Assembly: GCA_024639645.1 (NCBI GenBank)
Contig: JAHEIB010000013.1
Location: 1 to 34,085 of the forward strand
Direction: 5' to 3'
From: Deltaproteobacteria bacterium
GTDB taxonomy: Bacteria; Desulfobacterota; Desulfobacteria; Desulfobacterales; B30-G6
Length of the DNA stretch: 34,085 nt
The notes under the pieces are model-generated. The model was given only the letters and a program-made list of their open reading frames with translations. It was not told the DNA's origin and searched no databases. The position numbers and the translations under genes are program-made. This document shows, one piece after another, positions 7,145-14,935 of the stretch. Position 1 is the stretch's first letter; each line of letters opens with the position of its first letter.

Positions 7145-7783
7145 TTAAACACATTTATGGGTTTTTAACCAATTTTCATATTTTATGCGTTTCATTTCAA
7201 ACGAACCCTTTCGCCCCCAGTAGTAATCGTCACCCAAACGACCGAGAATGTTGAATTGTAGATGGTCCGGCAACCCGTCGTCTCTCAGATAGGTATCATT
7301 GACGTGAAACATCACCACTTCAGCGATAACGAAATTTCGTTTCTGTCCATTTCTACCGAATTCCATAATCTCCGTAACCCGGCACTCCATTTGTGCCGGA
7401 GATTCCGCGATTCTCGGTGGACGAACAACCGTACTGTCAAGGGTCGAAAAACCACTTGGTTCTATTTCGCTTTCAACCGCAGGAAAATCCATCGCTGAAA
7501 TCATCATCCCTTTTTTCATGGCCTCGGTCGTCACGTTGATGACAAGTTCCCGGGTCCTGCGAGCATTGGCCATGGTATCTTTATCCAGACCCTGACGGCT
7601 GCCGATAGAGATGCCGATGACGGGCGGGTGAGCGGAAACCACACCAAAAAAACTGAAAGGTGCAACATTAACCAAGCCTGATTCATTGACAGTGCTGACA
7701 AGAACGATGGGTCGCGGAATGACCAGATTCCGCATGATTCGGTAGTTGACAGTTTTATCGCCGTCTTTGGGGTCGATCTGCAT
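7145..7783 (-). CDS. Flavin-reductase-like FMN-binding split-barrel protein
   Basis: A 212-residue protein of the flavin reductase/FMN-binding split-barrel family. Typical features are PRPIVLVSTVNESGLVNVAPFS near the N-terminus, the SIGSRQGLDKDTMANARRTRELVINV stretch (given here as family context, roughly residues 55-85) and the later ECRV...E strand. Members bind FMN and either reduce free flavin with NAD(P)H or act as small flavoproteins. I set the start at ATG 7783 because GGAG lies 9 nt upstream; an in-frame TTG at 7888 would touch the AOR stop codon but has no ribosome binding site. It is downstream of the AOR in the same orientation, with 105 bp between. It could supply reduced flavin for UbiX/UbiD or pass electrons within the module; both are guesses. 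Confidence 0.8.
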   Translation of the reverse strand: MQIDPKDGDKTVNYRIMRNLVIPRPIVLVSTVNESGLVNVAPFSFFGVVSAHPPVIGISIGSRQGLDKDTMANARRTRELVINVTTEAMKKGMMISAMDFPAVESEIEPSGFSTLDSTVVRPPRIAESPAQMECRVTEIMEFGRNGQKRNFVIAEVVMFHVNDTYLRDDGLPDHLQFNILGRLGDDYYWGRKGSFEMKRIKYENWLKTHKCV

Positions 7784-7888
7784 GGTTTTTTTCTCCAGTG
7801 TTAGTATTTCATGATACTTTTTTTCTTTAAAATTGACCGGCAGCAGGCGTTGGAACACTGCTATTTTTTTTTGTTGCACCTTAAACAA

Positions 7889-9676
7889 TCAGGACAGATG
7901 CTGTTTCAGGGACGGCACCGTAAACCCCAAGCCGAGATCTTCTAAAAATTCTCTGGTGGGCCTGCCGTCATCGGCCAGACCATAAGAGCGGTACCGGCGC
8001 TTGCGCTCAGCTAAAAATTCGTCCCGGTTTAGCACTTTTGCCTCTCCGTATTTGTCATGGATAATTTCGCTGAAAAACCGCTCCGGCAGCAGGTCATCAC
8101 GCAGCGGGCGGTGGCCTTCTCTTAAGCTGTAGCAGCGTTCCATGGTGGCGGCCCGCATCATCATCCGTTCCCAATCGTCGGCTGTCAACTGCCACCCGCA
8201 GGCTCCCTGGAGCATGGGGATCGCCCAGCCGGCCACACCCTGGAATATCCGGTCGATCTCGCGCCTCAGGAAAGAACACGCAGTGAGAGAATCGTAGACG
8301 ATACGAAGCGGGGTGCCGCGACCACCGTGAAGCTCCCCTACGGCTGTGACAGCCAGATCCAGAGCGTCCTTCATGCTGCCTCTGGGCTCATAGGAAGAAA
8401 GAGCGGTCCCTTTGTGCGTCATGGCAAAAGGACGTGTTTTATCACCCAACGTCTGTGTCGCCATTTTCAGGCCGTCGGCCAGAATGTCGCCAATCCCCTC
8501 CCGGTATGCAATTTTTTTCAAAAGTACACAAATCGCCTCCAGGTTGCCCCAGGTCAAATCGATGCCGCCCAGATCTTCCCGGGTCACGATTCCTTTTTCA
8601 TAGCACTCCATCATCCAGGTAACCACCGCGGAAACGTCTTCACTGTCCAGCCCGAGATAGTCCACATAGGAGCAAAGATAGGTCTGCAGTTCATAACCGG
8701 GAATCATGGCGTTGGCCGACCAACCGCCGGCATTGTCATGCCGAAGCTCTCCTGCAACCGGCCCCAGCGGCGGCTCGCGCCGCAGATAGGGCACTTTGCA
8801 GCCCACAAAACATCCGTGACACGAATCGCCCCACACTTTGTACTGCTGCTCCAGACGCATGGGGTTGAACAAATCGCACATATCGTCCCAGCCGGTCTGC
8901 TTGTTTTTTACTCCTTCCTTGGTTTTGTAATAACGGCTCGCCATGGAGGTAGAGTGCCCCCAGCGGCGCTGCTTCGTTCGATAAAGCCGTGTTTCGTGGT
9001 GGATTTTTTTGGTTAGATCATAAATTATTTCCGGATGGGCATAACCGAGCGACTGGCTTCCTTTGACGGCAATTGCCTTCAGTTTTTTAGAGCCCATTAC
9101 GGCGCCCATGCCCAGCCTTGCCGCATGGTGATACAAATCGTGGCAGATGTCTGCATTCCGGACCTGATGTTCGCCTGCAGGCCCGATGGATAAAAATCGG
9201 AAATTCTGTTCTCCGGTGTCCATCTTTATCGTTCGATGAAGGGTTTGCTGACACGCCAAACCGGATTTTCCCCACACTGAAGCGGCATCCCGTATTTCAA
9301 CTTGATCATCGTTGATATAAAGATAGACCGGTTTGTCGGATTTGCCCCTGACAAGAATTCCAGCATTGTAACCGGCATAAGCCAGTTCCACACCGAAATG
9401 ACCATTCATATTGGACTCGCCGCGCAAATTCGTCAGCGGTGACTTGGCACTGACGTTTGTCACTGAGCCCATAAGACCGGTAATGGGTCCGATACCGATA
9501 TACAGAACATTTTCCTTGCCCATGGGATCTGCATCGGGCGGGACGCAATCCCACAAAATTTTGGCTCCCAGAGATCTTCCGCCTAAAAATTTTTTTACAT
9601 CCTCCGTCACATCAATGGTCCGGACGGATTGCCGACTAAGATCGACTTCGAGCAATTGGAACCGTTTTTCAGGCAT
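7889..9676 (-). CDS. Tungsten aldehyde:ferredoxin oxidoreductase family protein
   Basis: A 595-residue AOR-family enzyme, the family's usual length. It should hold a W- or Mo-bis-pyranopterin and a [4Fe-4S] cluster and interconvert aldehydes and carboxylic acids with ferredoxin-level electrons. The cluster ligands are visible as C286-x2-C289-x3-C293 (DSCHGCFVGC) with a distal Cys, C467 (SLTACSF). The N-terminal pterin-binding half shows GGRSLGAKIL and TGLMGSVTNVSAKSPLTN. The start is ATG 9676 with AGGAG 9 nt upstream; it overlaps the polyferredoxin stop by 8 bp, so the two are probably translationally coupled. The related benzoyl-CoA reductase subunit BamB is a less likely assignment because no BamC-I set is present. 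Confidence 0.88.
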   Translation of the reverse strand: MPEKRFQLLEVDLSRQSVRTIDVTEDVKKFLGGRSLGAKILWDCVPPDADPMGKENVLYIGIGPITGLMGSVTNVSAKSPLTNLRGESNMNGHFGVELAYAGYNAGILVRGKSDKPVYLYINDDQVEIRDAASVWGKSGLACQQTLHRTIKMDTGEQNFRFLSIGPAGEHQVRNADICHDLYHHAARLGMGAVMGSKKLKAIAVKGSQSLGYAHPEIIYDLTKKIHHETRLYRTKQRRWGHSTSMASRYYKTKEGVKNKQTGWDDMCDLFNPMRLEQQYKVWGDSCHGCFVGCKVPYLRREPPLGPVAGELRHDNAGGWSANAMIPGYELQTYLCSYVDYLGLDSEDVSAVVTWMMECYEKGIVTREDLGGIDLTWGNLEAICVLLKKIAYREGIGDILADGLKMATQTLGDKTRPFAMTHKGTALSSYEPRGSMKDALDLAVTAVGELHGGRGTPLRIVYDSLTACSFLRREIDRIFQGVAGWAIPMLQGACGWQLTADDWERMMMRAATMERCYSLREGHRPLRDDLLPERFFSEIIHDKYGEAKVLNRDEFLAERKRRYRSYGLADDGRPTREFLEDLGLGFTVPSLKQHLS

Positions 9677-10307
9677 TGCGGTCATCTCCTTTTTGGCCCC
9701 AGACCTCCTCTGGTAGTTGAAGCACCCGGTTTTGCGAGAGTGGATAGAGTCGTTTGGCCATACACTCAGCCTTTTCATCCGGATGGATTCGCTCCAGATG
9801 TTGCGGAAACCTGGGCTCAATAAATTCGAGGGCCTGGGTCGGGCAGATCTCAACGCACCGGGGCCGGCGCTGTCCATTCTTTTCACAGAGGTCGCAAACC
9901 ATCGAACAGTCTTTTTCATCAGGGTAAAAACTGGGGACCTCAGCAGGACAGGCTTCCCGGCACATGGCACAAGACTCTCCCAGGCAGCGGTCTTCATCAA
10001 CGGTCATGTGCTGAATCGCTTCATCATAATAAATCACCGGTGGGTCCACGGGGCACGCTTTTTGACACTCTCTTTCCTTTTCCGGGCATTGGCAGCAGAC
10101 CGTCTGGACTGATTTGGGCAGCGGCAGCAGATAGCGATAAATGCGAATCCGGGACAGGTGACGGTTGATGGTCCCGAAATGAAACATGGCACAGGCGACT
10201 TCACACCCGCCGCAGCCGATACAAAGATCCCATCGTGTGCTGATGTACGCAGTGCCTTCGGGGTATGGCAGGTTTTCGATCCCCCATCCTTGTGTATCAT
10301 CCGGCAT
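9669..10307 (-). CDS. Polyferredoxin-type 4x[4Fe-4S] electron-transfer subunit
   Basis: A 212-residue iron-sulfur protein of the DmsB/HycB-like type. Cysteine clusters run CIGCGGCEVAC (C29-C39), CCQCPEKERECQKACP (C71-C85), CLGESCAMCREACP (C108-C120) and CSMVCDLCEKNGQRRPRC plus CP (C134-C155), enough for four [4Fe-4S] clusters. No signal or TAT sequence is seen, so it is cytoplasmic. GGAG lies 9 nt before ATG 10307; a TTG 42 bp upstream is in frame but poorer. Its overlap with the AOR start and the 38-bp gap to the ThDP enzyme argue that it carries electrons between the AOR and a ferredoxin or quinone-linked acceptor. Confidence 0.9.
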   Translation of the reverse strand: MPDDTQGWGIENLPYPEGTAYISTRWDLCIGCGGCEVACAMFHFGTINRHLSRIRIYRYLLPLPKSVQTVCCQCPEKERECQKACPVDPPVIYYDEAIQHMTVDEDRCLGESCAMCREACPAEVPSFYPDEKDCSMVCDLCEKNGQRRPRCVEICPTQALEFIEPRFPQHLERIHPDEKAECMAKRLYPLSQNRVLQLPEEVWGQKGDDRNA

Positions 10308-10345
10308 CTTAAAAATCTCCTCTTGTAGTGATTTGTCCCGTTCTG

Positions 10346-12007
10346 TCAATTCTGTTTTAGATCTAGAAAACCAGGCTTGCCAAGCTCTTCCTGGCTCATC
10401 ATCACATCAATAACATAGGGTACCGAGCTCTTGAGACCGGCGATGACCGCTTGTCTGAGTTCATCCAAACGTTTCACTTTTGCACCATCCGCCCCGAACA
10501 GACGGGCCATTTCATCAAAGGGCGGATTGCCGTGATCACACTTGTAACGCCCTTCATATTTCATCTTCTGGTAGGCCCGTACATTGCCGAATCCAAAATC
10601 ATTGAAAACCACCACGATGATATTCAAGTCTTCCCTGACGGCCGTCTCCAATTCCTGGATGTTGAGCAGAAAAGCACCGTCACCATTCAAACAAACCACC
10701 GGCCGATCGGGATAAAATGCCTTCACGCCCAGCGCCATGGGGAAACTGGCACCCACGGAGCCATAATCATCAGGGTAATGGAATGTGTCGGGTTGCAAAA
10801 TCTCGAAATGCCGTCGCACATGCTTGGCAAAATTGCCGCCGTCCACCGCCACAATGGTTTCCGGCGGGAGTAGGTCCCGCAGGGTTCGGGCAATGGCCTG
10901 GGGCTGTAGCGGGATCGCATCCGGTCTGATTTCCTGATCCAATATTTTGCGGGCGGCCTGTTTTATGCCTGCCACCGATTTGCTCAGGTTAAAATCGAGA
11001 TGATTTTCCTTCGCTTTTTGAGCAAGCGCTTGCATGACGGGACCGGGATCGCAAACGATTCCCAACTCAAACGGATAGATGCGGCCGATCTCTTCGGCAT
11101 CCGTACCGATATGAACAATTTTGGCAGTGTCCGGAATTATCTGGTTGTTATATCGTGTCGACTGATAATCAAATTTTACCCCCATGGCCAGAATCAGGTC
11201 GGCCTCCTGCAAAACTGAATTGCCGGCCTCCCCCCTGCCCCTGCCGATGATGCCCACGCCCAGGGGATGGGAATAGGGAAAGGCACCGAGTGAAGACAGC
11301 ATGGTCGCCACGGGAACTTTAAGGGCCTCAGCCAATTCAACAAGGTATGCCCTGCCCTCCGACCACAATATATCCCAGCCGGCAAGAATGACGGGAAACT
11401 TCGATTGCTTAAGCAGATCAATGATTTCAACAACCGCCTCCTCCGAGCACGCCGGTGGCATGGACGGCCGGTACCGCTTCGGCGTTCCCGGCTGGAAAGT
11501 CAACCTGCCCCGCGACACATCGCTGGGGATAGCCAGATGAACAGGACCGCGGCGACCTGTCAAAGCCACCCGAAATGCCTTGCGCACCATTTCGGGAACA
11601 CTCTCCGGTTGATAGATGCAGGCACTCCACTTGGTGATCGGTCTAAACAAGCTCACCTGATCCGTCTCATGAAACGAGTCCTTTTCGAGAATCTTTTGAT
11701 CATGAATTCCGGTGATGGCCAGAACCGGTATCTGGGCTTTGAAGGAAGCGGCAATGCCCGAGACTAAATTCACCGCGCCGGGACCCACCGTCGACAGGCA
11801 GACCCCGACACCCCTTTTGGCCCTGGCATAGCCGTCTGCCATAAAAGCGGCCCCCTGTTCGTGGCGAGTCATCACCTGACGGATGGGGCTTTGATAGATT
11901 TCATCCAGGATATCAATTATTTGGGAACCCGGAAGATGAAACACCTGCTCCACCCCTTCCTCCAGCAACACCTCAACGACAGCTCTGGCCCCGGAAATTG
12001 TCTTCAT
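10346..12007 (-). CDS. ThDP-dependent enzyme, acetolactate synthase/benzoylformate decarboxylase family
   Basis: A 553-residue thiamine-diphosphate enzyme with the three-domain layout of this family. The N-terminal PYR domain holds the catalytic Glu50 (RHEQGAAFMADGYAR); the central domain follows at about 190-330; the PP domain carries GDG (442-444) and, 27 residues on, ND (469-470) in place of the usual NN. Family reactions are decarboxylation or carboligation of 2-oxoacids. The start is ATG 12007 with GGGAG 8 nt upstream. No small regulatory (IlvN/H-like) subunit is adjacent. Because polyferredoxin and AOR follow, a 2-oxoacid decarboxylase that feeds an aldehyde to the AOR is attractive; acetolactate synthase or oxalyl-CoA decarboxylase are alternatives. 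Confidence 0.85.
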   Translation of the reverse strand: MKTISGARAVVEVLLEEGVEQVFHLPGSQIIDILDEIYQSPIRQVMTRHEQGAAFMADGYARAKRGVGVCLSTVGPGAVNLVSGIAASFKAQIPVLAITGIHDQKILEKDSFHETDQVSLFRPITKWSACIYQPESVPEMVRKAFRVALTGRRGPVHLAIPSDVSRGRLTFQPGTPKRYRPSMPPACSEEAVVEIIDLLKQSKFPVILAGWDILWSEGRAYLVELAEALKVPVATMLSSLGAFPYSHPLGVGIIGRGRGEAGNSVLQEADLILAMGVKFDYQSTRYNNQIIPDTAKIVHIGTDAEEIGRIYPFELGIVCDPGPVMQALAQKAKENHLDFNLSKSVAGIKQAARKILDQEIRPDAIPLQPQAIARTLRDLLPPETIVAVDGGNFAKHVRRHFEILQPDTFHYPDDYGSVGASFPMALGVKAFYPDRPVVCLNGDGAFLLNIQELETAVREDLNIIVVVFNDFGFGNVRAYQKMKYEGRYKCDHGNPPFDEMARLFGADGAKVKRLDELRQAVIAGLKSSVPYVIDVMMSQEELGKPGFLDLKQN

Positions 12008-12071
12008 CACTCAAACTCCCGTTACTAAATTGTTTTATTTTTCAGCTACTCACTCCAGTATGGTACTATTT

Positions 12072-12497
12072 TTATTTTTTCTTTTTCTTGGGTAATTTAC
12101 CAATAAATTTGACCATTTTTGAATCGATCTCATTGTAATCGGCATCTGCCACCGTTATCATGTACTCACCTTCTTTGATGAGTTTTTTCTGCACAACCCT
12201 TTTTGCATCCCAAGTAACTTCCCAGACGCCATTGGCATCTGCCTTGGGTGCCATATCCAGAGCCCATCCCACGTCCGTGCGAATGCCATCGCCATCAGTA
12301 TAAAGAACGATGATCTCCTGATCGGGGGTAAAACCCGTGCCCTTCAACTTCACATCCGTCTCTTTATTAGCCAAGTCGAGAACCGGCGTTAGAATTTCTA
12401 GGGTACCGGGCCAGTCTGGTTTTTTTTCGGTTGTGGCACAGCCAGTTATCCCAAAAACAAGAACCATAATCAGAAAAATACGAGTTAAGTTTTTCAT
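12072..12497 (-). CDS. Small predicted lipoprotein
   Basis: A 141-residue exported protein with a short basic N-terminus, a hydrophobic stretch and the lipobox FGITGC, so Cys19 or nearby should be lipidated. The mature part is beta-rich and looks like an immunoglobulin-type fold (KLKGTGFTPDQEIIVLYTD, then a GVWEVTW strand). It ends in LPKKKKK. I do not recognise a family. It sits between the aldolase-like gene and the ThDP enzyme in the same orientation, and may be a periplasmic accessory factor or unrelated to catabolism. Confidence 0.8.
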   Translation of the reverse strand: MKNLTRIFLIMVLVFGITGCATTEKKPDWPGTLEILTPVLDLANKETDVKLKGTGFTPDQEIIVLYTDGDGIRTDVGWALDMAPKADANGVWEVTWDAKRVVQKKLIKEGEYMITVADADYNEIDSKMVKFIGKLPKKKKK

Positions 12498-12571
12498 ACG
12501 GCCTCCTTTTTCATGCCTGTTACAATTTACCCATCTTTAATGACTAAATCCACGTTCGTTAAAGAACCGGA

Positions 12572-13261
12572 TCACGGGAAATGTATCCCGGTTTTTTCCA
12601 CATAGTACCGCCACACTTTGTCGAACTGATTCTGACGCCAGATACCGGCCGAGGCTTTCAGTTCATCTTCCCGCAAAGGAATGGGTTCTCCTATTTTGAG
12701 GGATTCGACGAGCTTTTTGGCATTGTCTTCCAGATAAACCGATCCGAAAAATACCGCCTTTACACTCTCGGCAGCCACCACGGCTCCATGTCCACGCATG
12801 ATCATCGCACGATGATCACCAAGGGTTTCAGCAAGTGCATCACCTTTTTCCCTTGAGTTGACATGCCCGCAATTATCGTGAACAGGGACACCCGTTCCAA
12901 AAATTGCACCGTGGTGCATCACCGGTACATATGTTCTGCCGGCCACGCCTAACGCCGTTGTCACCGGTGGATGCAAATGGGCCACAGTACTGATATCCGG
13001 ACGCCGTCTGTACACAGCTGTGTGGATGTGTATTTCTGACGGAACGATCACATTCTTGTCAAGAGCCTCGCCATCGAGATTCGCCCTTACAATGTCCTGC
13101 GGTCCCAGGCAACAACGGCTGGCACCCCAGGAATTAATAAGGATCTCATCGTCCTTGTGCGGTGTTCTCATACTGACATGACCGCTGAAATCGATCAGTC
13201 CCAAATACTCCATCATCCGTATACATGTTGCCAATTCCGTGCGGATAATTGCTTCATTCAC
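12572..13261 (-). CDS. Class II aldolase/adducin-domain protein
   Basis: A 229-residue protein of the class II aldolase family (FucA/AraD/adducin head). The catalytic Glu is E76 (PSEIHIH), and the Zn site is H95 and H97 (VAHLHP) plus H158 (MRGHGAV). These residues indicate an active Zn-dependent aldolase, epimerase or decarboxylase; members in aromatic-acid operons can act as decarboxylases or aldolases. The start is GTG 13261 with AAGGAG 9 nt upstream; a nearby ATG is out of frame. It lies between TctC and the lipoprotein. The exact substrate is not evident. Confidence 0.88.
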   Translation of the reverse strand: MNEAIIRTELATCIRMMEYLGLIDFSGHVSMRTPHKDDEILINSWGASRCCLGPQDIVRANLDGEALDKNVIVPSEIHIHTAVYRRRPDISTVAHLHPPVTTALGVAGRTYVPVMHHGAIFGTGVPVHDNCGHVNSREKGDALAETLGDHRAMIMRGHGAVVAAESVKAVFFGSVYLEDNAKKLVESLKIGEPIPLREDELKASAGIWRQNQFDKVWRYYVEKTGIHFP

Positions 13262-13356
13262 AATCGTTTTCTCCTTTTGATCCGTTATGCGCAAACAACA
13301 CCGGCATCGGCAGTGGTACCCGAAGGATGGTTCGCCGGTCGGCTTTTTCGACGGTT

Positions 13357-14352
13357 CTAATCCCCGCTTTGATACGCATCTTTAATGACTTTTTTCAGCT
13401 CCGGGCTAAGCGTCATCATGCTGCTGACAAGTTCTCTGGCCTCTTCACCCTCTGTCAGGTCAATAGGTACGCCGGACTTTTCTGCGAACGACAAAAACTC
13501 AGGGTCATGGCACGCTTTCTTGAAGGCGTCCCTTAAAATTTTAAGCCGATCCGCCTGGATCCCGGGAGGGCCGGCAAACGGTCTGGCCAGCACGTTAAGC
13601 GTGTTCAGAAATCCGACAACCGGTATGTAATTCGGATCTGTCACGAGCTCACTTAAAAGCGGCAGGGTTTCATATCCCTGGGGTTTTGTTTTACCGATAA
13701 ACAGTATGATGTTTCCATTCCCTTCCTCGATAAATGACATGAGGCTGGACAGTGAAGCAAACACCCCGTCCACCTCGCCGCGCATCATTGCCAATTCTGC
13801 CTCACCCCCACCATAACCGGGAATCACCTTGATGTGGTCAAAGCCCATCATCGTTTTGAACAGCTCTGCTGTAACATTGGCCTGGGACCCGAGGCCCGCG
13901 CTTGCCAACTTCACCTCAGGGGCATTGCGAATATCATCTACGGTTTTGAATTTCTTCACCATCACCAGGATATAAAGATCCGAGGCCGGTGAACCCAGCC
14001 AGCTCATTTGGGGAAGATCGAATTTGACTCCCTTGAGTTCGGCCATTTGTGCCATGGGCAATGCCCGGTTGAAGGTTCCAAATGTCAGCCCGTCGGGCTT
14101 GGAATGAAAGATCTCACTGCAACCAATAATATGACCCGCACCCGGTCTGTTCTTGACAATAATTTTGCTGCCGGGCAAATATTTCTGCATGTATTTGGCT
14201 ATCATACGCGCGTACAGATCATAGCCTCCACCCGGTTTTGTGGAAACGATCAATTTCATCGTCTTGCCCTTGTAATATTCGGCGGCTTGACCAATAGCCA
14301 GAGGCATGGCCACCATAAAAATCAGAAACATGAGTGTGATTTTCTTCCGCAT
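13357..14352 (-). CDS. tctC: TTT solute-binding protein (TctC/Bug family)
   Basis: A 331-residue periplasmic binding protein of the TctC/Bug family, the receptor of a tripartite tricarboxylate transporter. The N-terminus has a Sec signal peptide (basic start, hydrophobic core, likely cleavage after GQAA near residue 24). The mature start shows the family pattern YYKGKTMKLIVSTKPGGGYD, followed by KNRPGAGHIIG. These proteins bind carboxylates (tricarboxylates, terephthalate, nicotinate and others). GGAGG lies 8 nt before the ATG. It follows its TctA and TctB, giving the order A-B-C. Ligand unknown. Confidence 0.93.
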   Translation of the reverse strand: MRKKITLMFLIFMVAMPLAIGQAAEYYKGKTMKLIVSTKPGGGYDLYARMIAKYMQKYLPGSKIIVKNRPGAGHIIGCSEIFHSKPDGLTFGTFNRALPMAQMAELKGVKFDLPQMSWLGSPASDLYILVMVKKFKTVDDIRNAPEVKLASAGLGSQANVTAELFKTMMGFDHIKVIPGYGGGEAELAMMRGEVDGVFASLSSLMSFIEEGNGNIILFIGKTKPQGYETLPLLSELVTDPNYIPVVGFLNTLNVLARPFAGPPGIQADRLKILRDAFKKACHDPEFLSFAEKSGVPIDLTEGEEARELVSSMMTLSPELKKVIKDAYQSGD

Positions 14353-14353
14353 A

Positions 14354-14428
14354 TCAATTACCTCCTTGTTTTTTACAGTTAAATTCGAAGGCCCTCTCAG
14401 TTTTGACGGGAATGAGTATCACCTCCTT
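14354..14428 (-). promoter_or_regulatory. Strong Shine-Dalgarno without canonical start, before tctC
   Basis: The minus strand reads AAGGAGGTGAT at 14428-14418, an 11-base perfect match to the 16S rRNA 3' end. No ATG, GTG or TTG follows at usable spacing; the codon 8 nt on is ATT (14413-14411), which would open a 19-codon frame ending in TGA 2 bp before the tctC ATG. It may be a translational standby site, a leader peptide, or the relic of a start codon. Confidence 0.35.
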
Positions 14429-14464
14429 TCGATCCGAAACCGTATCTTACCAATCATAGGATAA

Positions 14465-14935
14465 TCACCAGGCAAGTCCCAGTACTCCTCCAAATAATGA
14501 TACATCCATCACCTGGCTGAAAACAAGGAAGATGGAGGACCAGGCAACAACTGTAAACAGGCCGATGAATTTCCATTTTTCATGGCCGTATACGCGCATA
14601 AAAAGCGGGATGAAGACTGCGATCGCTACCCAAAAACCAACCACGAGAATTGTTGCGATAAAGCCAGCCAGCCACCCGACCATGTTGAATTCCATGCGCA
14701 CGTTCACTTCTTTCTTTTTTTTGATCTTACTTTTTAAACTTGCTGGCTTCCCCTTCTGTGAATCTTTACCTCTGAATCCATTATAGACCAGCCATCCTGA
14801 AAATAGGATACCGCCGGAAGTGAGGATTAACGGATACATGCGGGCTTTGTCAGGCCATTCCAGGGAAAAGACGAAAGCGCTAATAAATACAAGGAACAGT
14901 ATCATGCTGAACAGTGCCTCCCCTTTCAATTTCAT
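14465..14935 (-). CDS. tctB: TTT small membrane subunit (TctB family)
   Basis: A 156-residue membrane protein with about four hydrophobic segments and a lysine-rich loop (KSKIKKKKEV) in the middle, the typical TctB layout. The start ATG 14935 has GGAGG 8 nt upstream and overlaps the TctA stop in ATGA, so translation is coupled. With TctA it forms the inner-membrane part of a TTT uptake system. The in-frame extension upstream lies inside tctA and is rejected. Confidence 0.9.
   Translation of the reverse strand: MKLKGEALFSMILFLVFISAFVFSLEWPDKARMYPLILTSGGILFSGWLVYNGFRGKDSQKGKPASLKSKIKKKKEVNVRMEFNMVGWLAGFIATILVVGFWVAIAVFIPLFMRVYGHEKWKFIGLFTVVAWSSIFLVFSQVMDVSLFGGVLGLAW

Noticed and set aside
6952-7152. 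66-codon open frame on the minus strand after the flavin-reductase-like gene
   Set aside because: It would start at a GTG with no ribosome binding site, overlaps the preceding stop, and shows no family resemblance; the region is better read as a spacer with a hairpin.
7889-9676. AOR as BamB of class II benzoyl-CoA reductase
   Set aside because: No BamC-I partners are nearby, and the adjacent polyferredoxin and ThDP enzyme fit an aldehyde oxidoreductase better. Sequence alone cannot fully exclude it.
10346-12007. ThDP enzyme plus CoA-transferases as an oxalate (formyl-CoA/oxalyl-CoA) pathway
   Set aside because: The ThDP protein reads more like acetolactate synthase/benzoylformate decarboxylase, the genes are 14 kb apart, and one transferase subunit lacks the Asp of formyl-CoA transferase.
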